A stretch of DNA of 64,000 bases from Rhodoferax sp. BAB1 (GTDB lineage Bacteria > Pseudomonadota > Gammaproteobacteria > Burkholderiales > Burkholderiaceae_C), in NCBI RefSeq assembly GCF_013334205.1, contig NZ_CP054424.1:2624001-2688000 (forward strand), written 5' to 3'. A model generated the notes under the pieces. It made no database searches. It saw only the letters and a list, made by a program, of their open reading frames with translations, and was not told the DNA's origin. Positions 9,507 to 19,167 of this stretch are shown here, in pieces; position 1 is the stretch's first letter, and every line of letters starts with the position of its first letter. The translations under genes were made by a program, and so were the position numbers.

Positions 9507-9553
9507 AAAAAAGAGGGCACACCGGCATTCCTCGTCGCCGGTGTGCCCCTTTT
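9507..9553 (-). terminator. Terminator-like hairpin in the leader of the diguanylate cyclase gene
   Basis: Arms GGGCACACCGGC (9515-9526) and its exact complement (9537-9548) enclose a 10-nt loop. On the minus strand the hairpin is followed by TCTTTTTT. It would end a minus-strand transcript begun in the divergent intergenic region, ahead of the cyclase start. A plus-strand transcript would meet only CTTTT. Confidence 0.6.
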
Positions 9554-9605
9554 GCCTGATGGCTGTGACAGCAGCCCCTCCAATGTAGGCAAGGCCTGCC
9601 GGCCT

Positions 9606-9626
9606 GCCTATCCCCCAAAAGGGTCA
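9606..9626. promoter_or_regulatory. 21-bp motif shared with 56413-56433 (copy 1)
   Basis: The sequence around TATCCCCCAAAAGGGTCA is identical over 21 bp to the copy upstream of the small membrane gene at 56.3 kb. Here it extends into an imperfect palindrome (CCTAT at one end, ATAGG at the other). It lies 58-78 bp before the DUF1275 start and in the shared region with the cyclase. A regulator binding site is likely; the factor is unknown. Confidence 0.45.
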
Positions 9627-9683
9627 TAGGGCAACACCTTGCATATCGCCTGGCGAAATGGAAGCTGCCGTTAAACTGGACGC

Positions 9684-10457
9684 ATGCCCAGCCCCCGGCC
9701 CTCGTCCCACCCCCACTGGTGGACCGACGTACACCGCTCCCCCGTCGTCAACCTGCGCCTGGGCATCTGCCTGAGTTTCATCGCCGGGGCCACCAATGCC
9801 GGCGGTTTCCTGGCCATCGGCCACTACACCTCGCACATGACGGGCCTGCTCTCCGCGGTGGCCGACCACCTGGTGCTGGGCCAGTTCGCCCTGGTGGCGG
9901 CCAGCCTGGCGGCCATCGCCGCCTTCGTGGGCGGCGCCATGACCACGGCCCTGATGGTCAACTGGGGCCAACGGCGCCAGTTGCGCAGCGCCTTTGCCCG
10001 GCCGCTGGCGCTGGAAACCAGCCTGCTGCTGGTCTTCGGCCTGTTCGGTGCGGCCATCAACCTGCATGCCGAGCTGTTCGCCCCGCTCACCGTGCTGCTG
10101 CTCTGTTACATCATGGGCCTGCAGAACGCGGTGATCACCAAGGTGTCAAACGCCGAGATCCGCACCACCCACGTGACCGGCCTGGTGACCGACATCGGCA
10201 TCGAGCTGGGCAAGCTGCTCTATTTCAACCGCTCACCCGCCCCGGCCAAGGTGGTGGCCAACCGGCGCAAGCTGCGCATCCACCTCTCGCTGATCGCCGC
10301 CTTCTTTGCCGGCGGTGTGCTGGGTGCCCTGGGTTTCAAATTCTGGGGTTACATCACCACCGTGCCGCTGGCGGTCCTGCTGGGCCTGCTGGTGTCCGGC
10401 CCGCTGCTGTATGACCTGCGCCACGGCCGCCTGGCGCCGCCCGCGACACCGGGCTGA
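9684..10457 (+). CDS. DUF1275 (YoaK-like) membrane protein
   Basis: A 257-residue polytopic membrane protein with about six hydrophobic segments. It opens with the DUF1275 signature around GATNAGGFLAIGHYTSHMTG and carries the second family motif GLQNAVITKVSNAEIRTTHV. Members are widespread and have no established biochemical role. ATG start. The SulP gene follows 42 bp downstream on the same strand, so the two may be co-transcribed. Confidence 0.85.
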   Translation: MPSPRPSSHPHWWTDVHRSPVVNLRLGICLSFIAGATNAGGFLAIGHYTSHMTGLLSAVADHLVLGQFALVAASLAAIAAFVGGAMTTALMVNWGQRRQLRSAFARPLALETSLLLVFGLFGAAINLHAELFAPLTVLLLCYIMGLQNAVITKVSNAEIRTTHVTGLVTDIGIELGKLLYFNRSPAPAKVVANRRKLRIHLSLIAAFFAGGVLGALGFKFWGYITTVPLAVLLGLLVSGPLLYDLRHGRLAPPATPG

Positions 10458-10499
10458 AACGGTATCCGACCGCAGCGACCGGGGGTACACTGGGTCGCC

Positions 10500-12188
10500 A
10501 TGCCCGCCGCCGAGTCCGCCAGCCGCCTGGCCGCTTTCCGCCCCAAGCTGCTCGACACCCTGCCCGGCTATGGCCGAGCGCATTTCGCCCGCGACGTCGG
10601 CGCCGGCCTCACGGTGGGCGTGGTGGCCCTGCCGCTGGCCATGGCCTTTGCGATCGCCTCCGGCCTCAAGCCCGAGGCCGGCCTGTTCACCGCCATCATT
10701 GCCGGCTTCCTGATCTCCGCCCTGGGTGGCAGCCGGGTGCAGATCGGCGGGCCGGCCGGCGCCTTCATCGTCATCGTCTACGGCATCCTGGAGCGCTACG
10801 GCCTGGCCAACCTGATCATCGCCACCGCCATGTCGGGTGTGCTGCTCTTCCTCATGGGCCTGTTCCGCCTGGGCACGCTGATCCGCTTCATCCCGATCGC
10901 CGTGGTGATCGGCTTCACCAACGGCATTGCCGTGCTCATCATGCTGTCGCAGGTGCGGGACTTCCTGGGCCTGGAGCTGGCCAGCGTGCCTGCCAGCTTC
11001 TTCGCCATGCTGTCCGCGCTGGGCGGGGCCCTGCACACCGTGAACCTGGCCGCGCTGGCGCTGTCCGTCGGCACCCTGGCCCTGCTGGTGGCCTGGCAGC
11101 ACGCCATGCCGCGCCTGGGCCCGCAAAAGCTGCAGTTCTCGGGCAAGCTCACCCTCATCCCCGGCACCATCGTGGCGCTGGGGCTGGCCACCGGCGCCAG
11201 CGAACTGCTGGCGCTGCCGGTCGAGACCATCGGCAGCCGCTTCGGCGGCATTGCGGCCAGCCTGCCCGCCTTCGTCTGGCCTGAATTCAGCTGGAGCACG
11301 GTGCGTTTCCTGCTCATGCCCGCGCTCACCCTGGCCCTGCTGGGCGCCATCGAATCCCTGCTGTGCGCACGCATCGCCGACGGCCTGACCGAGGACCGGC
11401 ACGACCCCAACCAGGAGCTGATGGCCCAGGGTCTCGCCAACTTCGTCACCCCCTTCTTCGGCGGCATGCCGGCCACCGGCACCATTGCCCGCACCGTCAC
11501 CAACGCCAAAAGCGGTGCCGTGAGCCCGGTGGCGGGCATGGTGCATGCGCTCACCCTGCTGGCCGTGGTGCTGGTGGCCGCGCCCCTGGCCCGGCACATC
11601 CCGCTGGCGGCGCTGGCCGCCATCCTGGTCTACGTGGCCTGGAACATGGGCGAATGGCGCGAATTCGTGCAGTTGCGCCAGTACCGCATGCCCTACCGCA
11701 TCACCCTGCTGGCCGTGTTCGGCCTGACCGTCATCGTGGACCTGACGGTGGCGGTGGAGGTGGGCCTGATCGCCGCCTGCCTGACCTTCATCTACCGCAT
11801 CTCCAGCCTGACCCGCGCCGAGGCCGTGAGCGCGCAGGACCAGCCCGTCCTGGCGAGCCAGGACGGCCAGGTGCGGGCCTGGCGGCTCTACGGCGCCCTG
11901 TTTTTCGGCGCCGTCAAGCTGGTGGAGGACATGGAACACCAGTTGCCCGCCCGCGCCCTGGTGCTGGACCTGAAGAACCTGATCTACGTGGATTCCTCTG
12001 GCGCCGACACCCTGCTGGACCTGGCGCGCCATTGCCAGAAACGCGGAGTGCGCCTGATCCTCTGCGGCCTGGCGCACCAGCCGCTGGACATTGCCAGGCG
12101 CAGCGGGCTGCTGGCCGCACTGCCGGCCGCAGACGTCTGCCCGGACCTGGCCGGCGGCTTGGCCGCCGCCACCTTGGCCGTACCCTGA
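10500..12188 (+). CDS. SulP-family anion permease with STAS domain
   Basis: A 562-residue SLC26/SulP transporter. The transmembrane core has the conserved N-terminal TVGVVALPLAMAFAIASG and SRVQIGGPAGAF stretches and a later TGTIARTVTNAKSGA segment. A cytoplasmic STAS domain (about 440-555) contains VLDLKNLIYVDSSGADTLLD. Substrates in the family include sulfate, bicarbonate and dicarboxylates; nothing in the sequence or neighbours decides between them. Full length. Confidence 0.92.
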   Translation: MPAAESASRLAAFRPKLLDTLPGYGRAHFARDVGAGLTVGVVALPLAMAFAIASGLKPEAGLFTAIIAGFLISALGGSRVQIGGPAGAFIVIVYGILERYGLANLIIATAMSGVLLFLMGLFRLGTLIRFIPIAVVIGFTNGIAVLIMLSQVRDFLGLELASVPASFFAMLSALGGALHTVNLAALALSVGTLALLVAWQHAMPRLGPQKLQFSGKLTLIPGTIVALGLATGASELLALPVETIGSRFGGIAASLPAFVWPEFSWSTVRFLLMPALTLALLGAIESLLCARIADGLTEDRHDPNQELMAQGLANFVTPFFGGMPATGTIARTVTNAKSGAVSPVAGMVHALTLLAVVLVAAPLARHIPLAALAAILVYVAWNMGEWREFVQLRQYRMPYRITLLAVFGLTVIVDLTVAVEVGLIAACLTFIYRISSLTRAEAVSAQDQPVLASQDGQVRAWRLYGALFFGAVKLVEDMEHQLPARALVLDLKNLIYVDSSGADTLLDLARHCQKRGVRLILCGLAHQPLDIARRSGLLAALPAADVCPDLAGGLAAATLAVP

Positions 12189-12258
12189 ATACCGGCCCGG
12201 GTTCGGCCCCGGAGCCAGGGGCTAAAATGCCCGGTTCCTGTCGAGAAAGACCAGCCCC

Positions 12259-12468
12259 ATGCATCTGTTCCGCCGCCCCGACTACCAGTCCGACACCACC
12301 CAGTTCATCCAGCAGCTCAAGACCGAGAAGCCGGACCTGGAAGCGCGCCAGCGCCAGGGCCGCGACCTGCTGTGGGACCAGTCCGTGGACCGCCAGGCCT
12401 GGGAGGGTTACCAGTCGGCCCGCGTGCAGCAGCAGCCCTACGTCTACCAGACCAGCGGCACGAAGTAA
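12259..12468 (+). CDS. DUF3460 small protein
   Basis: A 69-residue soluble protein (MHLFRRPDYQSDTTQFIQQL at its start) matching the DUF3460 family of betaproteobacteria, whose function is unknown. It is rich in Gln, Arg and Asp and has no membrane segment. A GAGAAAG upstream could serve as ribosome-binding site. It precedes scpA by 32 bp on the same strand. Confidence 0.85.
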   Translation: MHLFRRPDYQSDTTQFIQQLKTEKPDLEARQRQGRDLLWDQSVDRQAWEGYQSARVQQQPYVYQTSGTK

Positions 12469-12500
12469 GCGACGGGCCCACGCCCGCCACAAAACACGCG

Positions 12501-13358
12501 ATGAGCGATCTCCACGACAGCGCCGGCCGGCCCGCCGCCGAGGCCCCGCATGCGGCGGCCATGCCCCAGGTGGTGGACCACGTGGCCGTGGCACGCCTGT
12601 ATGGCGAGCCGCTGTTCACGATGCCGCAGGACCTGTACATCCCGCCCGATGCGCTGGAGGTCTTCCTGGAAGCCTTCGAAGGCCCGCTGGACCTGCTGCT
12701 CTACCTGATCCGCAAGCAGAACTTCAACATCCTCGACATTCCCATGGCGGCGGTCACGCGCCAGTACCTGACCTATGTGGACCAGGTGCGCGATCGCAAC
12801 CTGGAACTGGCGGCCGAATACCTGCTGATGGCGGCCATGCTGATCGAGATCAAGTCGCGCATGCTGCTGCCGCCCAAGAAGGCGGCCGAGGGCGAAGAGG
12901 CCGAGGACCCGCGCGCCGAGCTGGTGCGCCGCCTGCTCGAATACGAGCAGATCAAGATCGCCGCCGCCGGCCTGGGCAACCTGCCGCAGTACGGACGCGA
13001 CTTCCTCAAGGCGCAGGTCTACATCGAGCAGTCGCTGCAGCCGCGTTTCCCCGACGTGCACGTGGTGGACCTGCAGGAAGCCTGGGCCGACATCCTCAAG
13101 CGCGCCAAACTCGTGCAGCACCACAAGATCTCGCGCGAGGAGCTCTCGGTGCGCGAGCACATGAGCATCGTGCTGCGCCACCTGCAGGGCCAGAAGTTCG
13201 TCGAGTTCGAGCACCTGTTCGACGCCACCAAGGGCGTGCCCGTGCTGGTGGTGACCTTCATCGCCCTGCTGGAGCTGGCCAAGGAAAGCCTGATCGACAT
13301 CACCCAGGCCGAGGCCTTCGCCCCCATCTACGTGCGGCTGGCGTACTCGCCGGCCTGA
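12501..13358 (+). CDS. scpA: Segregation and condensation protein A
   Basis: A 285-residue kleisin subunit of the Smc-ScpAB condensin. The diagnostic N-terminal block [20 protein letters not shown] sits near residues 55-75, the helical middle binds ScpB, and a C-terminal winged helix follows. The start at ATG 12501 ([10 protein letters not shown]) is chosen over an upstream in-frame ATG that overlaps the DUF3460 gene. ScpB is not next door. Only 19 bp separate it from nadB, so they are probably co-transcribed. Confidence 0.95.
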   Translation: MSDLHDSAGRPAAEAPHAAAMPQVVDHVAVARLYGEPLFTMPQDLYIPPDALEVFLEAFEGPLDLLLYLIRKQNFNILDIPMAAVTRQYLTYVDQVRDRNLELAAEYLLMAAMLIEIKSRMLLPPKKAAEGEEAEDPRAELVRRLLEYEQIKIAAAGLGNLPQYGRDFLKAQVYIEQSLQPRFPDVHVVDLQEAWADILKRAKLVQHHKISREELSVREHMSIVLRHLQGQKFVEFEHLFDATKGVPVLVVTFIALLELAKESLIDITQAEAFAPIYVRLAYSPA

Positions 13359-13377
13359 ACCTGACGCGAGACCCTGC

Positions 13378-14973
13378 GTGGCCCCGACCTCCCATCACTC
13401 CTTTGACGTGCTCATCGTCGGCAGCGGCCTGGCAGGCCTGAGCGCCGCCCTGCACCTGGCGAGCACCCACCGCGTGGCCGTCATCACCAAACGCGAGCTC
13501 AACGACGGCTCCAGCCGCTGGGCCCAGGGCGGCATTGCCGCCGTCATGGGCGAAGGCGACACCCTGGCCTCGCATGTGCAGGACACGCTGGTGGCCGGCG
13601 CCGGCCTGTGCGACCTGGACGCCACCCGTTTTGTCGTGGAGCAGGCACCCGAGAGCATCCGCTGGCTGCAGGGCCTGGGCGTGCCCTTCTCGCAGGAACA
13701 CGGCCAGCTGCACCTCACACGCGAGGGCGGCCACAGCGAACGCCGCATCGTGCACGTGACCGACGCCACCGGCGCGGCCGTGCAGGACACGCTGATGGGC
13801 AAGGTGCGGGCCACCCCCAACATCACCCTGTTCGAGCACCACATGCTGGTGGACCTGATCACGGCGCCCAAGCTGGGCCTGAGCGGCCAGCGCTGCCTGG
13901 GCCTGTACGCGCTGAACGAGGTCACCGACGTGGTGGACACCTTCAGTGCGCCACACACCATCCTGGCCACGGGCGGTGCCGGCAAGGTCTACGTCTACAC
14001 CACCAACCCCGACACCGCCACCGGCGACGGCATTGCCGCGGCCTGGCGCGCCGGCTGCCGCGTGGGCAATATGGAATTCATCCAGTTCCACCCCACCTGC
14101 CTGTACCACCCGCAGGCCAAGTCCTTCCTGATCAGCGAAGCGGTGCGCGGCGAGGGCGGCAAGCTGCTGCTGCCGGCATCGGCCGGCGGCACCCGCTTCA
14201 TGCCCGCGCACGACGCGCGCGAGGAACTGGCGCCACGCGACGTGGTGGCCCGCGCCATCGACTTCGAGATGAAAAAGCACGGCCTGGACTGCGTCTACCT
14301 GGACATCTCGCACCAGCCCAAGGCCTTCCTGCTGGAGCATTTCCCCAACATCTATGCGCGCTGCCTGGAACTGGGCATCGACATGGCCAAGCAGCCCATT
14401 CCCGTGGTGCCGGCCGCGCACTACACCTGCGGCGGCGTGGTCACCGACCTCGATGGCCGCACCGACCTGCCCGGCCTGTACGCCGTGGGCGAGACCGCCT
14501 ACACCGGCCTGCACGGCGCCAACCGCCTGGCCAGCAATTCGCTGGTGGAGTGCATGGTCTATGCGCGCGCCGCGGCCACCGCCATCACCCGCGAACAGGC
14601 GGTCGCCGTGCCCACCCTGCCGGCCTGGGACGACAGCCGCGTGACCGACGCCGACGAGGCCGTGGTGATCTCGCACAACTGGGACGAGCTGCGCCGTTTC
14701 ATGTGGGACTACGTGGGCATCGTGCGGACCAACAAGCGCCTGGAGCGCGCGGCGCACCGCATCGAACTGCTGCGCTCGGAGATCCAGGAGTTCTATTCCA
14801 GTTTCCACGTCACGCGCGACCTGCTGGAGCTGCGCAACCTCGTGCAGGTTGCCGACCTGATCGTACGCAGCGCACAATCCCGCCATGAAAGCCGCGGCCT
14901 GCATTTCAGCCGCGACTATCCGCAGACCGACGCCACTGCACAACCCACCATCCTGGTCCCGCCGGCCCATTGA
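13378..14973 (+). CDS. nadB: L-aspartate oxidase
   Basis: A 531-residue FAD flavoprotein that oxidises aspartate to iminoaspartate, the first step of de novo NAD synthesis. The Rossmann motif [14 protein letters not shown] starts at about residue 14. [24 protein letters not shown] and [15 protein letters not shown] are characteristic, and a C-terminal helical domain completes it. Translation starts at GTG 13378. Partners nadA and nadC are not in the window; instead it heads a run with panD, bioB, panB and panC. Confidence 0.96.
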   Translation: MAPTSHHSFDVLIVGSGLAGLSAALHLASTHRVAVITKRELNDGSSRWAQGGIAAVMGEGDTLASHVQDTLVAGAGLCDLDATRFVVEQAPESIRWLQGLGVPFSQEHGQLHLTREGGHSERRIVHVTDATGAAVQDTLMGKVRATPNITLFEHHMLVDLITAPKLGLSGQRCLGLYALNEVTDVVDTFSAPHTILATGGAGKVYVYTTNPDTATGDGIAAAWRAGCRVGNMEFIQFHPTCLYHPQAKSFLISEAVRGEGGKLLLPASAGGTRFMPAHDAREELAPRDVVARAIDFEMKKHGLDCVYLDISHQPKAFLLEHFPNIYARCLELGIDMAKQPIPVVPAAHYTCGGVVTDLDGRTDLPGLYAVGETAYTGLHGANRLASNSLVECMVYARAAATAITREQAVAVPTLPAWDDSRVTDADEAVVISHNWDELRRFMWDYVGIVRTNKRLERAAHRIELLRSEIQEFYSSFHVTRDLLELRNLVQVADLIVRSAQSRHESRGLHFSRDYPQTDATAQPTILVPPAH

Positions 14974-14996
14974 ACGGCCGCGAGGAGAAAGACGCC

Positions 14997-15422
14997 ATGT
15001 ACCGCACCCTGCTCAAATCCAAGATCCACCGCGCCACCGTCACCGACTGCGAGTTGCACTACGAGGGCTCCTGCGCCATCGACGAGAACCTGCTGGAAGC
15101 CGCCAACATGATGGAGAACGAACAGGTTCACATCTGGAACATCAACAACGGCGAGCGTTTCATCACCTATGCCATCCGCGGCGAGCGCGGCTCGGGCATC
15201 ATTTCCGTGAACGGCTCGGCCGCACGCCGCGCCGCCGTGGGCGATCTGCTCATCATCGCGGCCTTTGCCCAGGTGCCGGAAGACAAGTGCAAGGGTTTCG
15301 AACCCAAGCTGGTTTTCGTCGACGGCAACAACCGCATCAAGGAACAGCGCAGCCACATCCCGGTGCAGGAAGCCTCCCATGTGCCGGTGCACACCGAACA
15401 CCACGGCGGCGACAGCGCATAA
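14997..15422 (+). CDS. panD: Aspartate 1-decarboxylase proenzyme
   Basis: A 141-residue pyruvoyl enzyme that decarboxylates aspartate to beta-alanine for pantothenate. The self-cleavage site is Gly24-Ser25 ([10 protein letters not shown]), which yields the beta chain and the pyruvoyl-bearing alpha chain; K9, R54-type and Y58-type residues of the fold are in place. ATG 14997 follows GAGGAGAAAG. It starts 23 bp after nadB, so both aspartate-consuming enzymes share a transcript. Confidence 0.97.
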   Translation: MYRTLLKSKIHRATVTDCELHYEGSCAIDENLLEAANMMENEQVHIWNINNGERFITYAIRGERGSGIISVNGSAARRAAVGDLLIIAAFAQVPEDKCKGFEPKLVFVDGNNRIKEQRSHIPVQEASHVPVHTEHHGGDSA

Positions 15423-15436
15423 ATTCGAGAACCGAC

Positions 15437-16459
15437 ATGACGACCGTGACCGAACAAACCATCACCCTGCACCGCCCCAAGGCTCCCGTGGCCGCCGTGC
15501 CCAAGGCCGAGCGCTGGAGCGTGGACGCCATCGAGGCCCTGTTCCAGCTGCCCTTCCCCGAGCTGCTGTACCGCGCCCAGACCGTGCACCGCGAACATTT
15601 CGATCCGACCAGGGTCGAGTTCGCCACCCTGCTCTCGGTCAAGACCGGCGGCTGCCCGGAGGACTGCGGCTACTGCCCGCAATCGGCCAAGTACGACACC
15701 GACGTGAAAGCCTCCAAGCTCATGGAGCTGGAAGAGGTGCTGTTCGCCGCCCGCCGCGCCAAGGACGCCGGTGCCACCCGTTTCTGCATGGGCGCGGCCT
15801 GGCGCGAGCCCAAGGACCGTGACATCGAGAAGGTGGCCGAACTGGTGCGCGGCGTGAAGGATCTGGGCATGGAGACCTGCGCCACCCTGGGCATGTTGAA
15901 TGAAGGCCACGCCGAGCAGCTGCGCGACGCCGGCCTGGACTACTACAACCACAACCTCGACACCGCCCCTGATTTCTACGGCGACATCATCACCACGCGC
16001 GACTACCAGGAACGCCTGGACACGCTGGCACGCGTGCGCGGTGCCGGCGTCAAGGTCTGCTCGGGCGGCATCGTCGGCATGGGCGAGACCCACCGCCAGC
16101 GCGCCGGCCTGATCGCCGAGCTGGCCAACCTGGCCCCCTACCCCGAGTCCGTGCCCATCAACAACCTGGTGCGCGTGGAAGGCACGCCCCTGGCCGACCA
16201 GGCGCCGCTCGATCCCTTCGAGTTCGTGCGCACCATCGCCGTGGCCCGCATCACCATGCCGAAAGCGCGCGTGCGCCTGTCGGCCGGCCGCCAGCAGATG
16301 GGCGAGGCCATCCAAGCCCTGTGTTTCCTGGCCGGCGCCAACTCCATCTTCTACGGCGACAAGTTGCTGACCACCGGCAACCCCGACACCGAAGCCGATG
16401 TGCAGCTGCTGCAGCGCCTGGGCATGGGCCCGGCCCAGCAGCCACCCGGCAAGACCTGA
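15437..16459 (+). CDS. bioB: Biotin synthase
   Basis: A 340-residue radical SAM enzyme that inserts sulfur into dethiobiotin. The [4Fe-4S]/SAM motif CPEDCGYC lies near residue 75. The auxiliary-cluster residues are in the expected later segments ([37 protein letters not shown]). ATG 15437 starts 14 bp after panD; a longer in-frame reading through panD is rejected. Other bio genes are not nearby. Confidence 0.97.
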   Translation: MTTVTEQTITLHRPKAPVAAVPKAERWSVDAIEALFQLPFPELLYRAQTVHREHFDPTRVEFATLLSVKTGGCPEDCGYCPQSAKYDTDVKASKLMELEEVLFAARRAKDAGATRFCMGAAWREPKDRDIEKVAELVRGVKDLGMETCATLGMLNEGHAEQLRDAGLDYYNHNLDTAPDFYGDIITTRDYQERLDTLARVRGAGVKVCSGGIVGMGETHRQRAGLIAELANLAPYPESVPINNLVRVEGTPLADQAPLDPFEFVRTIAVARITMPKARVRLSAGRQQMGEAIQALCFLAGANSIFYGDKLLTTGNPDTEADVQLLQRLGMGPAQQPPGKT

Positions 16460-16496
16460 TCCGTTTTCCGCCCCTCGCAACCTTCTGGAGACCACC

Positions 16497-17387
16497 GTGA
16501 GCACCCCGACCTCCACCTCGAACAACGCCGCCTCGCCCTACGGCACCCTGCCCCCGGCCTCGGCACCCGCCACCCGCAAGCCCATCAGCCTGCCGCGCCT
16601 GCAGGAGCTGCACGCGCGCGGCGAGAAGATCACCATGCTGACCGCCTACGACGCGACCTTCGCGGCCGTGGCCGACGCCGCCGGCGTGGAGTGCATCCTG
16701 ATCGGTGACTCCCTGGGCATGGTCTGCCAGGGCCTGTCCAGCACCGTGGGGGTTTCGCTGGAAACCATGCGCTACCACGTGGAAAGCGTCACACGCGGCG
16801 TGCGGCGTGTGCAGGGCACGGCCTGGATCATCGGCGACATGCCCTACGGCACCTTTCATGAGTCCAAGGAACAGGCCTTCCGCAACGCCGCCGTGCTGAT
16901 GCAGGCCGGCGCCCACATGGTCAAGATCGAAGGCGGCGGCTGGACGGCCGACACCGTGCGTTTCCTGGTCGAGCGCGGCATACCGGTCTGCGCCCACCTG
17001 GGCCTGACACCGCAGACCGTGCACGCCCTGGGCGGTTACCGCGTGCAAGGCCGCGGCGACGAAGCCGCCGCCACGCTCAAGCGCCATGCACTGGAGTTGC
17101 AGGACGCCGGCGCCAGCCTGCTGGTGCTGGAGATGGTGCCCGCCGCCCTCTCGGCCGACATCACCCAGGCCATGCCCCACTGCGCCACCATCGGCATCGG
17201 TGCCGGCGTGGACTGCGCGGGCCAGGTGCTGGTGCTGCACGACATGCTGGGCATGAACCTGGGCAAGATGGCCAAGTTCGTGCACAACTTCATGGCGGAC
17301 GCCGGCAGCGTGCGCGGCGCCATGGAGGCGTATGTGAAGGCCGTCAAGGAAAAGACCTTCCCGGTGAATTCTCAGCACGCCTGGTGA
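16497..17387 (+). CDS. panB: 3-methyl-2-oxobutanoate hydroxymethyltransferase
   Basis: A 296-residue TIM-barrel enzyme that makes ketopantoate from alpha-ketoisovalerate and methylene-tetrahydrofolate. Recognised by [35 protein letters not shown] and the catalytic region [20 protein letters not shown]. The start is GTG 16497, preceded by CTGGAG; a longer in-frame reading overlapping bioB lacks homology. The N-terminal ~30 residues are low-complexity. Confidence 0.96.
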   Translation: MSTPTSTSNNAASPYGTLPPASAPATRKPISLPRLQELHARGEKITMLTAYDATFAAVADAAGVECILIGDSLGMVCQGLSSTVGVSLETMRYHVESVTRGVRRVQGTAWIIGDMPYGTFHESKEQAFRNAAVLMQAGAHMVKIEGGGWTADTVRFLVERGIPVCAHLGLTPQTVHALGGYRVQGRGDEAAATLKRHALELQDAGASLLVLEMVPAALSADITQAMPHCATIGIGAGVDCAGQVLVLHDMLGMNLGKMAKFVHNFMADAGSVRGAMEAYVKAVKEKTFPVNSQHAW

Positions 17388-17397
17388 CCAGGCTTCC

Positions 17398-17478
17398 CCC
17401 TGAGCCGCCTGCGGCGTCATCCCCCTGAGGGGGACGACACCAGCGGCCCGGCGGAGCCGGTTCCGCGGTGTCCCGCGA
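17398..17478. repeat. GC-rich intergenic repeat between panB and panC
   Basis: About 80 bp with two compact hairpins (CCCCCTGAGGGGG at 17421-17433, CCGGCGGAGCCGG at 17448-17460), ending CGGTTCCGCGGTGTCC. The sequence style is that of a repeat seen many times per genome in Comamonadaceae; only one copy is in this window. It may affect the panB-panC mRNA. Confidence 0.6.
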
Positions 17479-17503
17479 CTGAATACCCTTTATATTCGTG
17501 ACG

Positions 17504-18343
17504 ATGAAGCTGATTCACACCATCGCGGAGCTGCGCGCACACCTCGCCAACTTCAATCGTCCGGCCTTCGTGCCCACCATGGGCAATCTGCACGAGGGCC
17601 ACATCGCGCTCGTGAAACAGGCCAAACCCCTGGGTGACGTCACGGTGGTCAGCATCTTCGTCAACCGCCTGCAGTTCCTGCCGCACGAGGACTTCGGAAC
17701 CTACCCGCGCACGCTGGAGGCCGACTGCGCCAAGCTGGAAGCCGCCGGCTGCGACGTGGTCTTCGCCCCCAGCGAGCAACAGCTTTACCACGAGCCCCAG
17801 GGCTACAAGGTGCAGCCCCCCACCGAGCTGGCCGACATCCTGGAAGGCCACTTCCGCCCCGGTTTCTTCACGGGCGTATGCACCGTGGTGCTCAAGCTCT
17901 TCAACATCGTGCAGCCACGCGTGGCCCTGTTCGGCGCCAAGGACTACCAGCAGCAGATGGTGATCCGCCGCATGGTGGCCCAGCTGGCCCTGCCCATCGA
18001 GATCGTCACCGGGGCGACGCTACGCGCCGAGGACGGCCTGGCCCTGTCCTCGCGCAACGGCTACCTGAGCGCCAGCGAGCGCGCCGAAGCGGTGCAACTC
18101 TCGCGCACCCTCAAGAGCATGATCGCGATGCTGCGCGCGGGTGAACACAACATCGCCGCCATCGAACAGCACGCCATGAAAACCCTGGCCGACCGCCACT
18201 GGTTACCCGACTACCTGACCGTGCGCCGCCGCCACGACCTGCAGCCCCCGCAGGCCGACGACCTCACCCACGCCGACCGCCTCGTCGTACTGGGCGCCGC
18301 CAAGCTCGGTACGACGCGACTGATTGACAACATCGAGGTGTAA
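17504..18343 (+). CDS. panC: Pantothenate synthetase
   Basis: A 279-residue cytidylyltransferase-superfamily ligase joining pantoate and beta-alanine. Motifs: [10 protein letters not shown] (the HxGH ATP site), GAKDYQQ and LSSRNGYLS. With panD and panB it covers all of pantothenate synthesis except ketopantoate reductase. The start is ATG 17504; an in-frame GTG two codons upstream is possible. TATATT lies only about 8 bp before the ATG, so an independent transcript would have almost no leader. Its stop codon is inside the loop of a 12-bp hairpin. Confidence 0.96.
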   Translation: MKLIHTIAELRAHLANFNRPAFVPTMGNLHEGHIALVKQAKPLGDVTVVSIFVNRLQFLPHEDFGTYPRTLEADCAKLEAAGCDVVFAPSEQQLYHEPQGYKVQPPTELADILEGHFRPGFFTGVCTVVLKLFNIVQPRVALFGAKDYQQQMVIRRMVAQLALPIEIVTGATLRAEDGLALSSRNGYLSASERAEAVQLSRTLKSMIAMLRAGEHNIAAIEQHAMKTLADRHWLPDYLTVRRRHDLQPPQADDLTHADRLVVLGAAKLGTTRLIDNIEV

Positions 18344-18355
18344 ACCTCGATGTTG
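18328..18355. terminator. 12-bp perfect hairpin centred on the panC stop codon
   Basis: CAACATCGAGGT (18328-18339) and its exact complement (18344-18355) flank a 4-nt loop that contains the TAA stop of panC. There is no U-tract, so it may be a stability or Rho-linked structure and not an intrinsic terminator. It abuts the 58-bp repeats. Confidence 0.45.
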
Positions 18356-18529
18356 CGTCGAAGACTAACAATTACCCGCAGGGTTTGTTAGTCGTAGACA
18401 CAAAGACTTTCCGCGTCGAAGACTAACAATTACCCGCAGGGTTTGTTAGTCATAGACACAAAGGCTTTCCGCGGCGCAGGCTAACAATTGCCCCTCAGGG
18501 CTTGTTATGCCGAAGACACAACAACCTCG
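18356..18529. repeat. Three tandem 58-bp units, each with a hairpin
   Basis: Units begin at 18356, 18414 and 18472. Units 1 and 2 are almost identical; unit 3 has diverged. Each carries GACTAACAA pairing with TTGTTAGTC around a CCCGCAGGG core (weaker in unit 3), followed by a TAGACACAAAG-type spacer. It fills half of the 345-bp gap between panC and the hemerythrin gene; the remaining 159 bp show no other structure. Confidence 0.85.
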
Positions 18530-18688
18530 CTGTGCGCTTTTCACACAAACGTCACCATCGGTACGCCCCCGAACTGGACAGCCCCCGCCTTCCACGCCAG
18601 AATTCTCCGGACATCCTGGGAGACCTGCGCGACGGCTTGGGCCCGCGGGTCTCACGCGTCCAATGGCAGACAGAAGGAGACAGACAAG

Positions 18689-19087
18689 ATGGCGTTCATG
18701 CCCTGGAATGAGGAACTGGCACTCGGGATGGCATCCATCGACGAGCAGCACCAGGCTCTGGTGCATCACATCAACACCCTGCACGAGCAGCTCGGCAACC
18801 CCAAGGCCCTGGGCGCCCTGCTCGAAGACCTGGTGGACACCGCCATGAACCACTTCATTGCCGAGGAAGAATTGCTCAAGCGCCATGGTTATGCACAAGC
18901 CGAGGCCCACACCAGCGCGCACAGCGGCCAGACCGGCCAGCTCGTCCAGCTGCTCGACCAGTTCCAGGCCGATGCCGCAGCGTTCAACCAGGCCAGCCTG
19001 GCAGCGCTGAAGGACTGGCTGACCCGGCACATCCAGGTGGACGACCAGGCCTGCGTGGCCTTTCTCAAGTCCAAGGGCGAGCAGTAG
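18689..19087 (+). CDS. Bacteriohemerythrin
   Basis: A 132-residue single-domain hemerythrin, a four-helix bundle with a di-iron O2-binding site. Ligands fit the family pattern: H21 (DEQHQ), H55 and E59 (HFIAEE), H74 and H78 (HTSAH), H114 and D118/D119 (RHIQVDD). Start at ATG 18689 behind AAGGAG; an upstream in-frame reading is rejected. Likely a cytoplasmic O2 carrier or sensor; it is not fused to a signalling domain. Confidence 0.93.
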   Translation: MAFMPWNEELALGMASIDEQHQALVHHINTLHEQLGNPKALGALLEDLVDTAMNHFIAEEELLKRHGYAQAEAHTSAHSGQTGQLVQLLDQFQADAAAFNQASLAALKDWLTRHIQVDDQACVAFLKSKGEQ

Positions 19088-19167
19088 GACATCGCCCCGC
19101 CCGGCTGGGCCGCACGGCATCCATCCGCTAAGCTTGCGCCAACGCGTGAGCCACGCAGGAGACCCCC

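Noticed and set aside
10233..12077. A 614-residue minus-strand frame opposite the SulP gene
   Set aside because: Antisense shadow with His/Gln/Gly-rich low-complexity content; the plus strand encodes a complete SulP transporter.
18356..18529. The three 58-bp repeats as attC or CRISPR sites
   Set aside because: Hairpins are only about 31 bp and lack the longer partly paired attC interior. Only three units occur, with repeat-like and not unique spacers and no cas genes, so CRISPR does not fit.
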